DNA from: Sodiomyces alkalinus F11
Lineage: Eukaryota; Ascomycota; Sordariomycetes; Glomerellales; Plectosphaerellaceae
Length of the DNA: 64,000 nucleotides
Direction of reading: 5' to 3'
Assembly: GCF_003711515.1 (NCBI RefSeq)
Contig: NW_021167088.1
Span: 334,351-398,350 of the forward strand
A program made the position numbers and the translations under genes. The notes under the pieces were generated by a model. The model had not been told where the DNA came from. It did not search any database and saw only the letters and a list, made by a program, of their open reading frames with translations. This document shows positions 1 to 12,215 of the stretch, in pieces. The stretch's first letter is position 1; every line of letters begins with the position of its first letter.

Positions 1-151
1 CGAGGTGGTGCGCCGGATCTGAGAAGTCGAGCCGATCGGGAGGTCTCTCCGGGCCCGTGCCATTCTTGATTTCACCGTGAATGGAAGTTGACGAGCTGGA
101 GCCGTCTGCGACGTCGGTGCCCTTCTCGGGATCGGAAATGGAGGCCACCAT
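1..151 (-). CDS. 5' end of an unidentified gene, cut by the window edge
   Basis: An ATG at position 151 on the minus strand opens a frame that runs without a stop to the window edge, giving about 50 residues. The peptide is hydrophilic and rich in Ser, Asp and Pro (it begins MVASISDPEKGTDVADGSSS), as is common for the cytosolic N-terminus of fungal transporters and regulators, but no domain is reached and I do not assign a family. The frame is also open for some distance upstream of this ATG, so the true start could lie further right or in an upstream exon. Because it touches the edge, most of the gene lies outside the window. Confidence 0.45.
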   Translation of the reverse strand, partial: MVASISDPEKGTDVADGSSSSTSIHGEIKNGTGPERPPDRLDFSDPAHHL

Positions 152-1586
152 GATAGACGCCGCCGGTTTCACAATAACGGTAGTAGCTTGAATCAAACAC
201 GCAGACCGACCATGCTCCAACGAGTCAGGGTTCCTCCTCTCAGTCACGAGCCGTTTCGGAGTAAGCTGGGGACCTGAGAAGCCGCCGTTGGTTGGGAAAC
301 AAGAGTCGGTCAGTCACATTGGGAACCGAGTATCGACAGGGAACTCGGAACAATATCGGACAAGGGGACCCCACGACTACTGATAAACGGATGACGAGGA
401 CATGCAGACGAGCAACTAGATGGACGGGGTCCCGAGAACAAAATGCGAATTCATCTAAATTTGTAAGCATTGCATTTTCCCCACCTGGACCCCTGTTCAA
501 TCAATCATCACCCGTTGATCGTTTCGAGCCGACTGTTGATTCATATACGTGTAAGAACGGACCGGAGTAACGATATCAAGTAATAACTAGAGCGTACTAG
601 GAAAGACATCCGTCCGTATTTACCTCGGGAATCATTGTTTTTTCGGAATGAACTTTAACCTACCTTAGGTATGATACGAAGCTTCGCAAGTAGGTAGCCG
701 GATCCTATTACACGTGTAAGAGAGCAAAGAGACGGAAGCTATGCCATAAAGGGATGTCGGCGGATATTCTCGGCTGTGGCGTAGAACACTCCGTCCCTCC
801 GGAGCCGAATCGGAGGAGTGTCTCCGATATGTTCTAAACTTCTAGAATCTCAACCCCGATGTCTAAGAACCACGTTCTTATATGGGTAAAGCAGCACGAA
901 GACCCTCTCGAAGCGATTCGTTGGAAGGGGAAAAAAGTAAGAAAAGAAAAGAAAAGAAAATCCCTATATACACGCAATACCTGAAATATTTGGATCCAGA
1001 GTCGTAGATCATCGCTTATATCATGTATAAAGCAGAAAATAGCAAATAAATCCCCGCAATGCATGTCGAAAAAGGTATTCGGCCGACCTGGCGTTGACTC
1101 AATCCATTCACAAAATGAATTATCAAAGATGGGACATCACGGACGAAAAGACATTCGTACATTCGTAAAAACAAGATGAATGTTAAGAATATCAAACAAG
1201 ACAGAGAGAAACAGGTAAGGGCAACCTCTTCGAGCAATAGCTTGTATCCTTTTCCCTATATACAACGAGAGAGACGAGAAGGATAATCATACGTGTATGA
1301 AGCCCTGCCCCATATACAAATCTAGGCTCTTTATCCAGGCAGGCAATGCAGCGCAGGTGAAAAGGCAAGAAACTGTGCCGTAAAAGCAAGCAGACCATAT
1401 CCAAAGGGCAAGGTCCCTCTGATCTGTCGATTCAGAAGCAACAGGTAAAGAGAGACAAGACGCCCAAAGCGATTATAAAAGAAACCAACTGGTCATGATA
1501 CTCCGAGAACTGCCACCCAAATTCCTACCCCGCATTAGGAGAAAAGAAATCCAAGAAAATAAGACCCGCCATGCCTAAGAGGCCAT
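152..1586. other. Intergenic, no gene seen
   Basis: This stretch lies between the start of the truncated left-edge gene and the 3' end of the oxysterol-binding protein gene. Frames are short and not protein-like. It holds an AAAAG tandem near 940-960 and one copy of the dispersed CCTTAGG palindrome at 661-671. Both flanking genes are on the minus strand, so it should include the promoter of the left gene and the 3' untranslated region of the right one. Confidence 0.6.
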
Positions 1587-3304
1587 TCACAGAATGCCGT
1601 CCAAGCTCCAATCTTCTTTTTGGACCCTCTCGAGCACTTCGCGCCCCTTGTCAGTAAGCTCAGGCTGGCCGCCGTTGCCCACGACCTGCCGGAAGAAGAC
1701 TGGCTGGAACGCCTCCCCAGTGCGTTCACGCTCACGGGCCAACTCGCGCTGGCGCTCCTCCAGCTCCTGTTTGACCTGGGTAGCCTTGCCAAACTGCTTG
1801 GCATGGATGGCGTTCGTGACACCGGACCACAGGGTCAGCGACTCGTTCTCCTTCTGCTTCTCCGGCGGCGGGAGAATCTTGGGAGCGACGGCAAGAGGTG
1901 CGAGGTCAATGATGGTGATGCGCTCTTCGAGAGGGTGGGAATCCTGATATCGCAAGTGTCAGTGCCAATTATACTTCCAACAACACGGGAAGGTAACAAA
2001 ACAGCACGGCCATGCACATTATCAACTTGGAAAAGCGCCAGTGTAGGGAAGGGGAGGACATACGAATGGCTTCGGCCCGACGGTAAACTCAATCTTCTCA
2101 CGCCATGGTCCACTCAGACGCGCCACGATATCCGACTCAGGCACATCCTTGATATTAACCTTGTCGTCGTTGTCGGGGTCGTATCGGAAGATAATGCCCT
2201 CAACGCGGTTGGTGGACCTCCCAAGCCAACCAGCCTCGATATAGTGCAGGATCGTCTTCAGTTTCGTCTTGGGGCAGCTGATGTAAGTCATGTCACTGAC
2301 GCTCACGCTCAGGGTGCCGCGGAAGATTCCGCCTAGGGAAGCGGCAGGATGTGTGAGTTGGTAAGTCTCGTTGTCCCGTTTTTCGAGGTGAATGAAGATG
2401 CCCAGGTTGTGCTCGCCAGGGAGCACGCGGACACTGGTGCCAGTAAACTTGGCGGAAATCTGGTCGAAGCCTCTGGCGGTGAGGCCGCGTTCGGGACAGT
2501 AGATGGCGTAGGCGCTGACGGGTGGGTGATGCGAAGTCTGCTCGGTGAGATAGGATACTCGGATGGGTTTACCGGCCGGAGTGGCGACGGTGTGGTTCGG
2601 CACGGTAAAGGAGACGGCAGGAGCGTTTTTGTCGCCTTTCGCCGACCTCATACTGGACGCACTGCTAGCTGTGCCACTGAGGGTTCCGTTGGCGGCCTTA
2701 AGAGGGGAGGTATCGATTCTCGGGGCATTGTCGTGGGTCTCCCAATTGCACTGCGAAAGCCGACCCGGTCAGTCGAGGACGTTGAAATGGGCCTAGCTGG
2801 AGACGAAAAGGAAAGGAAAAAGAAACCCAAACCCACCCTGAAAAACTCGCCTAGGCATGAGTTATAGGGTTTGCAAGGCCTGCCCTTGACGTATTTCAAG
2901 TCTTTCGTAAACCAGAAGCGGCAGACCTCGAGCATGCGATCGAGGGGTTCGTCCGAGGTACCGATAGCGACGAAGGCGTTGGGGGCATCGAGATAGGTCC
3001 AATACTCGAGATTTGGTGTGGGCTCGAGGAGCTGGGATGGGAGAGAGAAGCGAACGGCAGCAAGATCGGAGACACCTATGAATCTATGAGACAGCGGGGA
3101 GTGTACACGTCAGCGCTGGCTTCCGCTTTGGGAATTGATACACGGGGTGCGATGGGACTGAGAAGAGACAAGACGTTAAAACAGGCCGGGGGGAAGAAGA
3201 AATCACCTCTTGAGAATGCCGATGAAGGTCCTCAGCTTGGATCCATCACTCTGAGCCTCTTCAGGGGGGTCGGCAATGGTTGGCGGCGCGGTAGAGGAAG
3301 CCAT
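1587..3304 (-). CDS. Oxysterol-binding protein (OSBP/Osh family), short lipid-transfer type
   Basis: Four exons, complement(1587..1943, 2064..2750, 2837..3083, 3207..3304), encode 462 residues. The family signature EQTSHHPP is at about residues 185-192 (family consensus E-x-x-S-H-H-P-P, whose two His bind the PI4P headgroup), and the lipid-entry segment with LGEFFRCNW crosses the exon 2/3 junction near residues 109-118. There is no PH domain, ankyrin repeat or FFAT motif, so this is the short Osh4-7 style. Family members exchange sterol or phosphatidylserine for PI4P between membranes. The C-terminus (from about residue 380) has the charged helix that closes the fold. The intron 1 acceptor was set by frame: the AG before 3083 gives KRFIGVSDLAAVRF, whereas an AG eight bases further on shifts the frame. 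Which Osh paralogue this is cannot be settled here. Confidence 0.93.
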
Positions 3305-6300
3305 GGTGGCAGGATACCAAGCTGCGGCGAGGGCGAAAGCGGTGACAGTTGAAGTCGGAGACAGAAAACGAACCGCTCCACTATGTAATCTAAATCGTTC
3401 GCTAGTTTGACCTCAAAATTGAGGGAATCACAACGTCACAACGTTGAATATATTATCAGCTCGGCCTCCGCGCGTTACCGGTAGTTGTGCCGCAGAGAGA
3501 AAGAGAGGGAGAGGTGGTTGAATTGAGCCGCGTCAGAGGATTGCACTGGGATGTCGAGGCTGGCCAACCGAGGGATAGATTATACGGGCAAGTGCGGCGC
3601 TTAGATAAGACAACAGATGGTCTGAAAATGAAGTAAGATTCCCCTGTTCACCTTGTCTTCTGATAGGAGGAGGATGACGGTAAAGATGCTGGTGTTCCTG
3701 TGTGCAAGTTCAAGTCGAAGAGCAAAGAAGAAAAGGCTGTATTCTAGCTCGAGACTTTATTCGGTAGGTAAGGCAGCCACCGTCTATTTCGAGTTCTGAC
3801 ACAGACACACGGTACGTATTCAGCACAGTACCTACCTTATTAGTGGCGGTGACGTTCCTACCTATTGACGGGGATCGCACGTGGCAGTGTTAGATAACAC
3901 TGTGACTACCGTACTGTGCAGTGGCCGACAGCGCTGTCAGGTGGAGGGTGGGGAGCGGGCGGGCTTGACGATAAGCTCTGATCACTTCTTCCGTCTAATT
4001 CCAATAAGCCGTCCTCTGTCGTCCACTGTCTGAGGTCAGTAGCCGCCAGTCCTGTGTCCCTGAACCATCGTACAGGTTAAGTACTCGTACCTGGAGTTTG
4101 TCTGTACTCACACCGCTGGAACACCCAGTGTCTTTTAGTCTGTCTCCGAGTTGAGTTTTGAGGCCTGAACCTGAACAGTCTATCAGCGGAAAAACAGGGG
4201 GAAGGGGGGAAAGGGTCCAAAGGACAGCTTTAGGTTTCTTAGTACTAAAGTAAAGCTTCGTCGGTTTCTTCGATTCTCTCACTGCGAAGCTTCAAGCGGC
4301 TAACATGACCTGGACCAATCATTCACGCACATGGGGGATCCAGCAACGGTGACAAGTTCCGTCAACTCTCTGACACCCGCGCGGCTCAGCTGAGGGGAAA
4401 CAAATAAAAGAAAAGAAAAAGCCAAAAGTCTAGTTTCGCCATCCAAGACTCGCCGGACGCCATGATTTGGGGCTCGGGGTCTGCTCTGCGCAATGTTGGA
4501 CGGATACTGGCCTGAACTGCGACTGGTCGCACCGCATGTTACGCGCTTTGACTTACCCGCCTCAGAGTTTCGCAAGTCGACATCACATGGCTTTCTCATA
4601 AACACTGTCGTCACCTCTCATTTGATTTTTCTTGGCTTCCGATGCCCACGTCTATGGCCTCAGGCGACTTTTGGAAGTTTCTACCTTCAAAAATACCTTT
4701 ACCCTCTAGAAGTTGTGGGTGTGCTCTGAGCAAGTGCCGTACAACATATCTTAGGTATGTCAAAGCATCCCATCCATGTCAATCTATATCAGGTGCTGCG
4801 TGCTTTCACTTTGAAGTGTGTCACCCGAGATACCTGTGGCGATCTTGTGTCTAACAAAGCACTGACGGAGAAATCGCCAATCTCTCCCCTTCGGCATGTG
4901 GGTGCTCATATTTCGAATATGCCTTTCGCCAGGAAAGCCACCCAAGTACGAGGGCTGCGCGGCCATGTTGCTGCTGAGTCAATCCTATCGGCCAGCTCGT
5001 CGGCCAGCCCAAGCCTAATCGAGAATGGGAAGGAGGGACAGCATTGCTGTTCGAGCACGTCTAAGCTCGCCGAACTTCCAAGGTCTCCCTGATGATCATC
5101 ATATATTGTGGGGTTTTCGCTGGCTGGGACTATCCTGGGGCCTCTCTTCTTCATTACGACCAGGCCATCTTCGACAAGATGGTCAAAACTCGCCCGATAC
5201 ATGCCCGACATAGGCATCAGACGAGTTTCCGACATTCGTGTTCTATCAACACGCGTGTATGTTTCTCCTGACAAGTCTTTGATGCGCAGCCCTATTCATC
5301 ATTCCGTGTTTCTTGCTAACATCCAATACCCCCCCGCCCCTTTTCTTCTTCTTTCCTTTTAGCCTCCTATTATATTGTACCCTTGCCATCCCATTAATAC
5401 ATGTGGCTGAACGATACTGCAGGGCGCGGGAAACATCACGGCATGTGCGGCCGTAGATCGATACCCTTTCCCGAAAGGCCTCGTATTCACTTTCAGGGTC
5501 CAACGGCAATCTGCGGTGATCAACATTCTGGTACACGTGTAGATCAACTTTTGCGCTTGACCGCACTTATTCGATCAGCCTTAGATCTCGGTTTCCCCGT
5601 TCGCCGGCAGCGTTGCATCTAGAACCCCGGGCGATACGGGGAGGCCCAAGACCCCCCTAGGTGGATAGCAAGATTGGGAACGAGACTGGGGCCCCCGTTG
5701 AGGGGACCGGATCGTCGGCGGCCAGGGTCCCTCATTAACGGATGGTCTTCTTGAATCCCGCACCCCCTGCTCCGACATTTTTATGGCTATCACTTCGTAT
5801 TCCTTTTGTGCCGGAGCTATCCGAACATGAGCGCGGATCGGTGGCGATAGTGATGTTTCTCGCGGAGTCCAGGGCCGCCGCATCGGTGTATGGTGGTTAC
5901 AGGTATTCGTGCGTGTAGGGCGGTGTGGAGTGATCCTACATTTTCGGTGAGCATGGGGAGGCATCTGTTATCCTCTCCCTTGCTCTGCAGAAGATCGTCC
6001 ATCAATGCCCACCCCCGCGGTTAAATGTTTGTCCTTCCTCTACTTCTACAACGTACTTATCTCCCTTCCACGACCCACCGCCCGGGGTCCATTGTCGCTG
6101 TGAGACACGAAGAGTCTTCGACGCATATATTTGTGCTACTCGTAGGGCTCATCTACCAATCATCCGTTCGAGTTACGAAGTATTCCAGTATTCCACGGTG
6201 CCTGTCTCATGATCCAGAAACCTACCTTATCGAGCAATGATCAACGATTATTCTGTCCTTTGCAATATCAACCCCACGCGGTATCTACGCTATCCAAAAC

Positions 6301-8472
6301 GGTATTGTATTCTTGTTGTGTGTTGTGGTGGGTTTTTTGTTCTTTTTCCTTTCTTTTCTTTTATCTTTGCGAGCCGCCTCAACGACGATACAGTGTTCAT
6401 GCAATGTCGCCTCTACGAAAAAAAAAANNNNNNNNNNNNNNNNNNNNNNNNNGAACCAGAGAGGAACAGGCGAAATAAAGGTGAGAACAGATAATAGAAA
6501 ACAGTAAGAAGAGACTTGTCTGTTGAAACGGCCACGTTTCCTTCAGTCCATGAAATGTCTTCATAATCGCCCAAATACCGCTTCAAGTACCTTGTCGGGC
6601 AAATCTAAGGTAGTCGTCAATAACCTCACATACATTCTACGTGTACTTCGTACGCTTTGCACGAAGTATAGTATTTCGGGATTACGTGAAGAAACGGACT
6701 TCCAGCACTCGCATTCTCCCCCGGAGCTTTCCGTTACATACGATTCTCCACCACACACCTTAATTTTCGACGTCTTGTACCTCAACAACAGCGTGATTTA
6801 AGCATACGACGCCTCTCCACAGTCACCCGCCCCCGGCCCACAAGCTAACGGCCAACATCCTAGCATGATGTCGTCATCGCAGACCCAACTGGAAGGCACC
6901 CCACCCAGCTAGCGCATAAGCAGGGGAAGGACGCGAGTCAGATTGAGACTCGCAGTCTCGTCTGCTAATTACCTTAGGTACTCCGTAGAAGAACCACCAT
7001 AACCGCAGCACGGAGGGGAAAATGATTCGAGGCGTAACGCCGGCTTTTGTCCGAAGAAGAAGTACCTAATGTGGCCGTGCTACGTGCATATCTACGAAGT
7101 ACAAAGTATGGTCTTTCTCAAGGTACCTCGACATCAGATGAATTAATAGATGCCGCAACGATCTTTTGTCAGCCGCCATGCTTTAACGAGGGGTGTGTGT
7201 GCCTGTCTGGCAACTTACCCCTCGACGGTCTGCGTCTACCCTTGCTCCTGGCGCTTACTTTATCTGCGTTGTATGCGATGTGACTGAACTCCTTTTAAAG
7301 GTCTTTTCGGTCTTTTCTTTTCCATTTTACACCCCTTCCCCCCACCAAAACAGCCGGGACGTCGAATTCAATGGCGACCGCCGCCGGCCGGACAGCTATG
7401 GCCTGAGACGATTATTTGCCGGAACACAACAACATACCTATTTTTTTGTCTTTACAAGCGTATATCACGTCGCGATCGAAGACCGGGGGAGCAAGTCGCA
7501 CCCTTAGTTTTCACACGTCCTTGGCGCAGGTCCCGGAGATTACTCCGTAGAATCCTCTAAACGTATACGGAGTATGTAGGGACAATGTGTCCGCTCCAAT
7601 CATATAAACACCTCCCGTTCAATGTTTCATTAAGCAATGGTACAAGTTGTACCTAAGGTATCCGCGATTTGGCGGTGTTTTTGCGGGAGCCAATTTCTTT
7701 CTCGGCACACCCACTAAGACCTTAACCCGTCCACCACACCCTGTCGCATGGACATTTATGACGTCAGTGGCCCTGAACACGTTGGCCAAGAGTCGCAAAA
7801 AAAGAACAAAGGACCGCCGACCAACACAATGCATACATCGTCCGATTAGATATGGGGAAGTATAGTTTTCCATCAAAAGGTGTTTTTGCTTTTTCCATTC
7901 CCGTCTTGAATCGTGACTACTATGTGCTCAATATATTTCTTCGCTGGTTGCACCGAGAAGACAATCGTCACTTACAAGGAGAGGAAGTCGAGGGTTTTGT
8001 AAGCAGGCAGCCTTAAATACTACTGGTGCCTCTCGAGATGTCTTGACAATTCTGGATATTGTGTCAAATCATAGGACAGTCCGAAGGCCAAATTGTGCGA
8101 CCGGAGTATCTTCCGGATGCTTGAGAGGCGCTGAGCGTCTGTAAGTGACGTCAGAGGCGGCCCGCTTCGTTCTTCTCGGGCCCTATCCCCGAACTGGAGG
8201 TGCTACAAGTTGACTATCGCAGCCCTGCGAGTACCTGTATCCATACTCCCTCCCATGCCAAGGGACTTGCACACCGAACGACCAGTGACTGTGCGGGAAT
8301 TGGATGCTCTTGTTTCGGTTGCATAGTAGTGATTGGAGCACCAGGAGAGCAGATGCGAGAAGCTGTCGCACGTCAAATAGCACTTGTAAGACAATTGTAG
8401 TGATAATCCTGATAGAGCAGAAATCTCGTGTGTGTGTATTATTTTAAGTTATATCTGTGCGAGTCTCTTATG
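3305..8472. other. Long intergenic stretch, no convincing gene
   Basis: The first few hundred bases are the promoter side of the oxysterol-binding protein gene. The remainder contains only short frames; the longest (a 122-codon minus-strand frame at 4906-5274) has no recognisable motif and no splice-supported extension. There are several copies of the CCTTAGG palindrome (4749, 6971, 7651) and of the ACTTCGTAC/TACTCCGTA-type repeats (6640-6670, 6978, 7086, 7545, 7567), plus a GAGACT-CGC-AGTCTC hairpin at 6945-6959. No tRNA or rRNA was recognised by eye. Confidence 0.55.
6428..6452. other. Assembly gap (25 N)
   Basis: A run of 25 N follows a poly-A tract, consistent with a homopolymer where the assembly failed. 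Frames read across it are meaningless. Confidence 0.99.
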
Positions 8473-8863
8473 CCCTTATTTGGGTAGATAATCCACTATA
8501 TCTCTACTACCCAAAATTCCAGGTTTCTTAATATATATAAATAGATCCAAAGAAACAGTACGAGTTACCTCTAGCCTCTTAAAAAGCCAGCTACCTAGCT
8601 ACTAAGCTACTATAAAACTAACTACTAGCTATAAAGCAGTTCGTAGTAATAGTAATAGCTACCGATTAATTAGTAGTAGTAATAGCAGAGTATATCTTAT
8701 AGTTATAGTTGAAAAGGAGGAGTCTGTATAATAGCCTTAATAATAGGCTAAGGTAACCCTTATACTATTTCTTTAGATTATATTTATATATGTTGAGAAA
8801 CCTGGGAAACCTACCTAATCTCAGGTAGTAGAGATATAGTAGATTATCTAATCCAAAAAGGGT
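8473..8863. mobile_element. MITE-like element with long imperfect terminal inverted repeats
   Basis: The two ends are inverted copies of each other. The left arm, running inward from CCCTTATTTGGGTAGATAAT, and the reverse complement of the right arm share a 27-base block (26 of 27 identical, beginning TAGATAATC) and, about 10-20 bases further in, a second block of about 21 bases beginning CAGGTTTCT. The mismatches in these blocks are C/T transitions, one of them in CpA context, as RIP would leave. The roughly 250-base centre is very AT-rich, made of short TAGCTACTA-like repeats, and codes for nothing. I could not define a target-site duplication, so the exact ends and the superfamily are open. 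Confidence 0.7.
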
Positions 8864-11800
8864 TTAGGAAGACCCGGAAGACTGAACAGGGGGTAGCGGA
8901 AGACCGGTGCTCCTACTCCGTGCGTATCGAGGCATCTTCCCGGCACAGTACGAAGAAACGGATACCTTAACGATTTATTCTCAGGCAGGACCGGAAGCCA
9001 TTAACTGGGTTTGTTTGGAATGTGAGTGGCCTCCGTTCAGCCGAACAGGAGGGTCATTGAATGGTTTGGAAGACTCAAGCTAACCATGGCGGCGGTAAAC
9101 GTATTTTATCTTATATCCCATCGTAGCAATTAGTACAGTCCTAAGACTGGTTTCCCCTAGAACCAAAAAAAACTTGATGCTTGTCGCTCGGCTAGAGACT
9201 TCGGACATACCTACTGCAGTAGATATTTTAATTCGGACGCTACTTTAACGCGAAGCCTGCGTCATCAAAAAGGGCATGACAATGTCACCATACTCCGTAG
9301 GCATTTGTCCGTTGTACACTTTCCAGCGCCCAAGGGTGGAGCGAGGTATCTGCCGGCCTTCCTCCACAAACACGGCCCGGCTCACACCGCCACACGGAAA
9401 AGCAGTCTCGTCTTCCTCTTGACTACCGACTCCGTGTCGCATTTATGCTGGCGGTTCTTTCTAGTCGAATACATACCGTTCGAAATGGGATCCCAGTAGC
9501 TACTTGGGCTTACGGTTCGGCTTGCTATCCTAACCCCTTCGGGCTTAAGGATGACGAGTTAGGGGTCTACTTATCACTGTCCGTGTCTATCGGAATGTGC
9601 CGTCAGGGGTTAATATCAGCCCCCCAAGGGCCCAGGTGGATATTCCCCACCCCCTTATTATTTATCCTTTATAAACTTCGTAGCAGATTTCAGTTCAATT
9701 TCAGTGCAATGTCGTCACAATGTATTAATTACCGAGTAGCGACCTCTTACAGCACATACTTCAACGTCTCCAGACCCTTTTTTCTTTCTTTTTTCTCCAC
9801 CCCAACGCTTTTCCCGGGGGAGGCTTTCCTTGTTCACCGAGGACTGCGACAAAGGGTTTGAAGACAAGAGGACTTGGGTCAAAGCACGACCGGAATAAAG
9901 ACTTGATGAATCGAGGCATTCGATTATGCAAAGCAAAGCCGTAAAACGCTACCAGAGACACTCTAATGTTCAGGCATGAAGCTATGTCATCATCTTACCA
10001 AGAGGGCCCGTGACAGGAGCACGTGCCATCAATGGTGTCTTGATGTACAACACTCGACGGGCAGAGACCCTTCAAGGCTAGAGCACCTAACCTAAGGTAG
10101 CCGGAGGATTTCCCCTTCCGAGTTGCTTGACTGGATGGTTACAGCGTAATAATTAATGTGCAGGTTGCAATGGTACCTAGGTACGTAGATTTGGAGACAG
10201 GACGGTGCCAGTAGGTTATAAGAGGGGTGCTAGGGGCTAAATTGAGTTATATCCTGAAGCCTTTGTGAGTGGGGTGTTGTATTCAACCACTATCTTCCCA
10301 TCGTCACATATGAAGCATACACCGTAAGGTGTCTTTGTTCTCTAGAATTTAAAGATGTGCGCCGTTGCTATTATTCCGTACCTATATAACTGTTTCGCGT
10401 ACGTATAACACCAGAACATAACTAGATACAGTGTAGAATCAAAACTTGTAAGATGAACGATGTGTACTCTCACGGAGTACAAAATAAGGGCAGCCAGCGT
10501 ATGACATACACGGTGGGGTGAAGGTAGGTAGGTAGTCGAAAGACCCGTCTCGCCGATACCTCAGGCCTAAGGTATTGCACTAACAATTTCTCTCAACCTT
10601 CTAAAAGGGGGGCTGTTGTGGGTCACGACTTGACGCCACAGGCCAGACCCTGGACTCTTGTGGAGAGGAGAAGGAGGAGGGGGCAGGGATGAGGGTACTC
10701 TCCAGTCGCAGCTATTATAGGTAGGAATACATGTATTCATCAACTCCTCTATCCTCAATAACGTGGAGTCTTGACGTGGTGCGGGAATCCCCCCCCATTC
10801 GCGAAAATACAACGGCGAGGTGAGCAGAAAGTATAGGTACAAGTTGATGGTCGCTTCGTCGCATGCTGTCGCGCGGAAATTCATATACCCTCTACGTTCG
10901 TCAGTGTCGGCCCTTGTCATGAGATCCCTTCCACTTACCTTACCTATCCGTACTTACCTGCGGACCTTACCCTACCTACCTATTTGTCTCTCCTCCCATT
11001 TTGCTACCTACCCTTCAGGTTCTTACGACAACATTTTCCCCTCAACATCACGGACAACCCATCGCGAGCTATACAAATGCTATAGAGGGAGATCCATCTC
11101 AGACTTCATCACAAGGTGGCACGAGCAGAAACAAAGCAGCAAAAGCGATCAGAATTCACCGCGCATTACGGGCACGACCTATTTCCAGTTCTTGCGACCC
11201 ACGCGCCTTGTGACAACTAGACGAGCCCAACTCTTCTCCGTCGCCTGCGCCTGCGCCTGCGTCTTCGCCTTCGCCTTCGCTTGCTATTATCGAAGGTGGC
11301 CAGCCCGGACCTCATCATCTCGACCCCAGTCGACCGAAATCGACAACACTGCACTGGATCCGACTCGGCTCGAGCAAGTCGACCACAATAATGACGCGAG
11401 GGCCGACAATAGGGACAAAATCTTAACTATATCATCGCTACCAGGTCATTCGCAATATCGACTCACGGTCTAGGACATTCGTTTCCTTTAGCGACATACT
11501 TCCAGTCGTCTCTGTGACCTTTTTCAGCCCTTAACCACCACGCTCGCTTCCAGCCCCTTGAAAGACCAAAAGAATCCAAGTATATAATAGCGAGGGCTTT
11601 TTCTTTTCATTTATACCCTCTTCTCGCTCTGTTTATTATCTCGCACTGAAAACTGGTCTCTCATTGACCTTTATGTTTCCCACGATCTCGAACGGCATCA
11701 ACTTCGCGGCGCACCGACAGCCTCCAAGCAAAAGAGGCCCCGAAAGTGAGCGCTTACATATCAAATAATCATTCACCATCTTGGCTACATAGGTAGCGAC

Positions 11801-12215
11801 GATACATACACCCAAGTCGCAACCTATCCTTACAACGAAAAGCATCGCTTCTCCTTCTCGACAATACTACGTCGCCTCTGCCATTCACGCCCCATTGTAC
11901 GGAGACTTGCTGGCTGGCCTTGCATAACCACACAACGACATTCTCTGGTCTCGTCTCAAGACGCGGTAGAAAGTCATAACCGTGGATTGAACCTGACCGG
12001 CCAATCCGAGGCGACGCCTCTCTAGCTAGTCACACACTGGCTATTACGAGCGATCCCTACGGCAGCAACTGATATTTAACGATCGGGAGACAGACGGCTT
12101 GGCCGTTAAGGGGACGCAAAGAGGCTCCCAGTCAAGTTTACTATACGCTACTTGGTTCTGTGTTACGGAAGGAGGAGCTCGTTGTCACTGGAACGTCTAG
12201 GACAGCCCCTTCCCC
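8864..12215. other. Intergenic region and probable long leader of the CP2 factor gene
   Basis: No gene is recognised. From about 10.9 kb the sequence becomes pyrimidine-rich and free of obvious repeats, which suits a long 5' untranslated region or promoter for the grainyhead/CP2 gene to the right. A 217-codon frame at 10820-11473 is low in complexity and begins at no supported start. A tract of CCTGCG/CTTCGC units at 11241-11285 resembles one inside a RasGAP intron further right. CCTTAGG-type palindromes occur at 10091 and 10566. Confidence 0.5.

Noticed and set aside
4906..5274. 122-codon minus-strand frame
   Set aside because: No recognisable domain and no splice-supported extension; similar lengths occur by chance in this composition.
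10820..11473. 217-codon plus-strand frame
   Set aside because: Low-complexity segments (repeated Cys-Ala, Phe-Ala), no motif and no orthologue-like features; more likely part of a leader or promoter.
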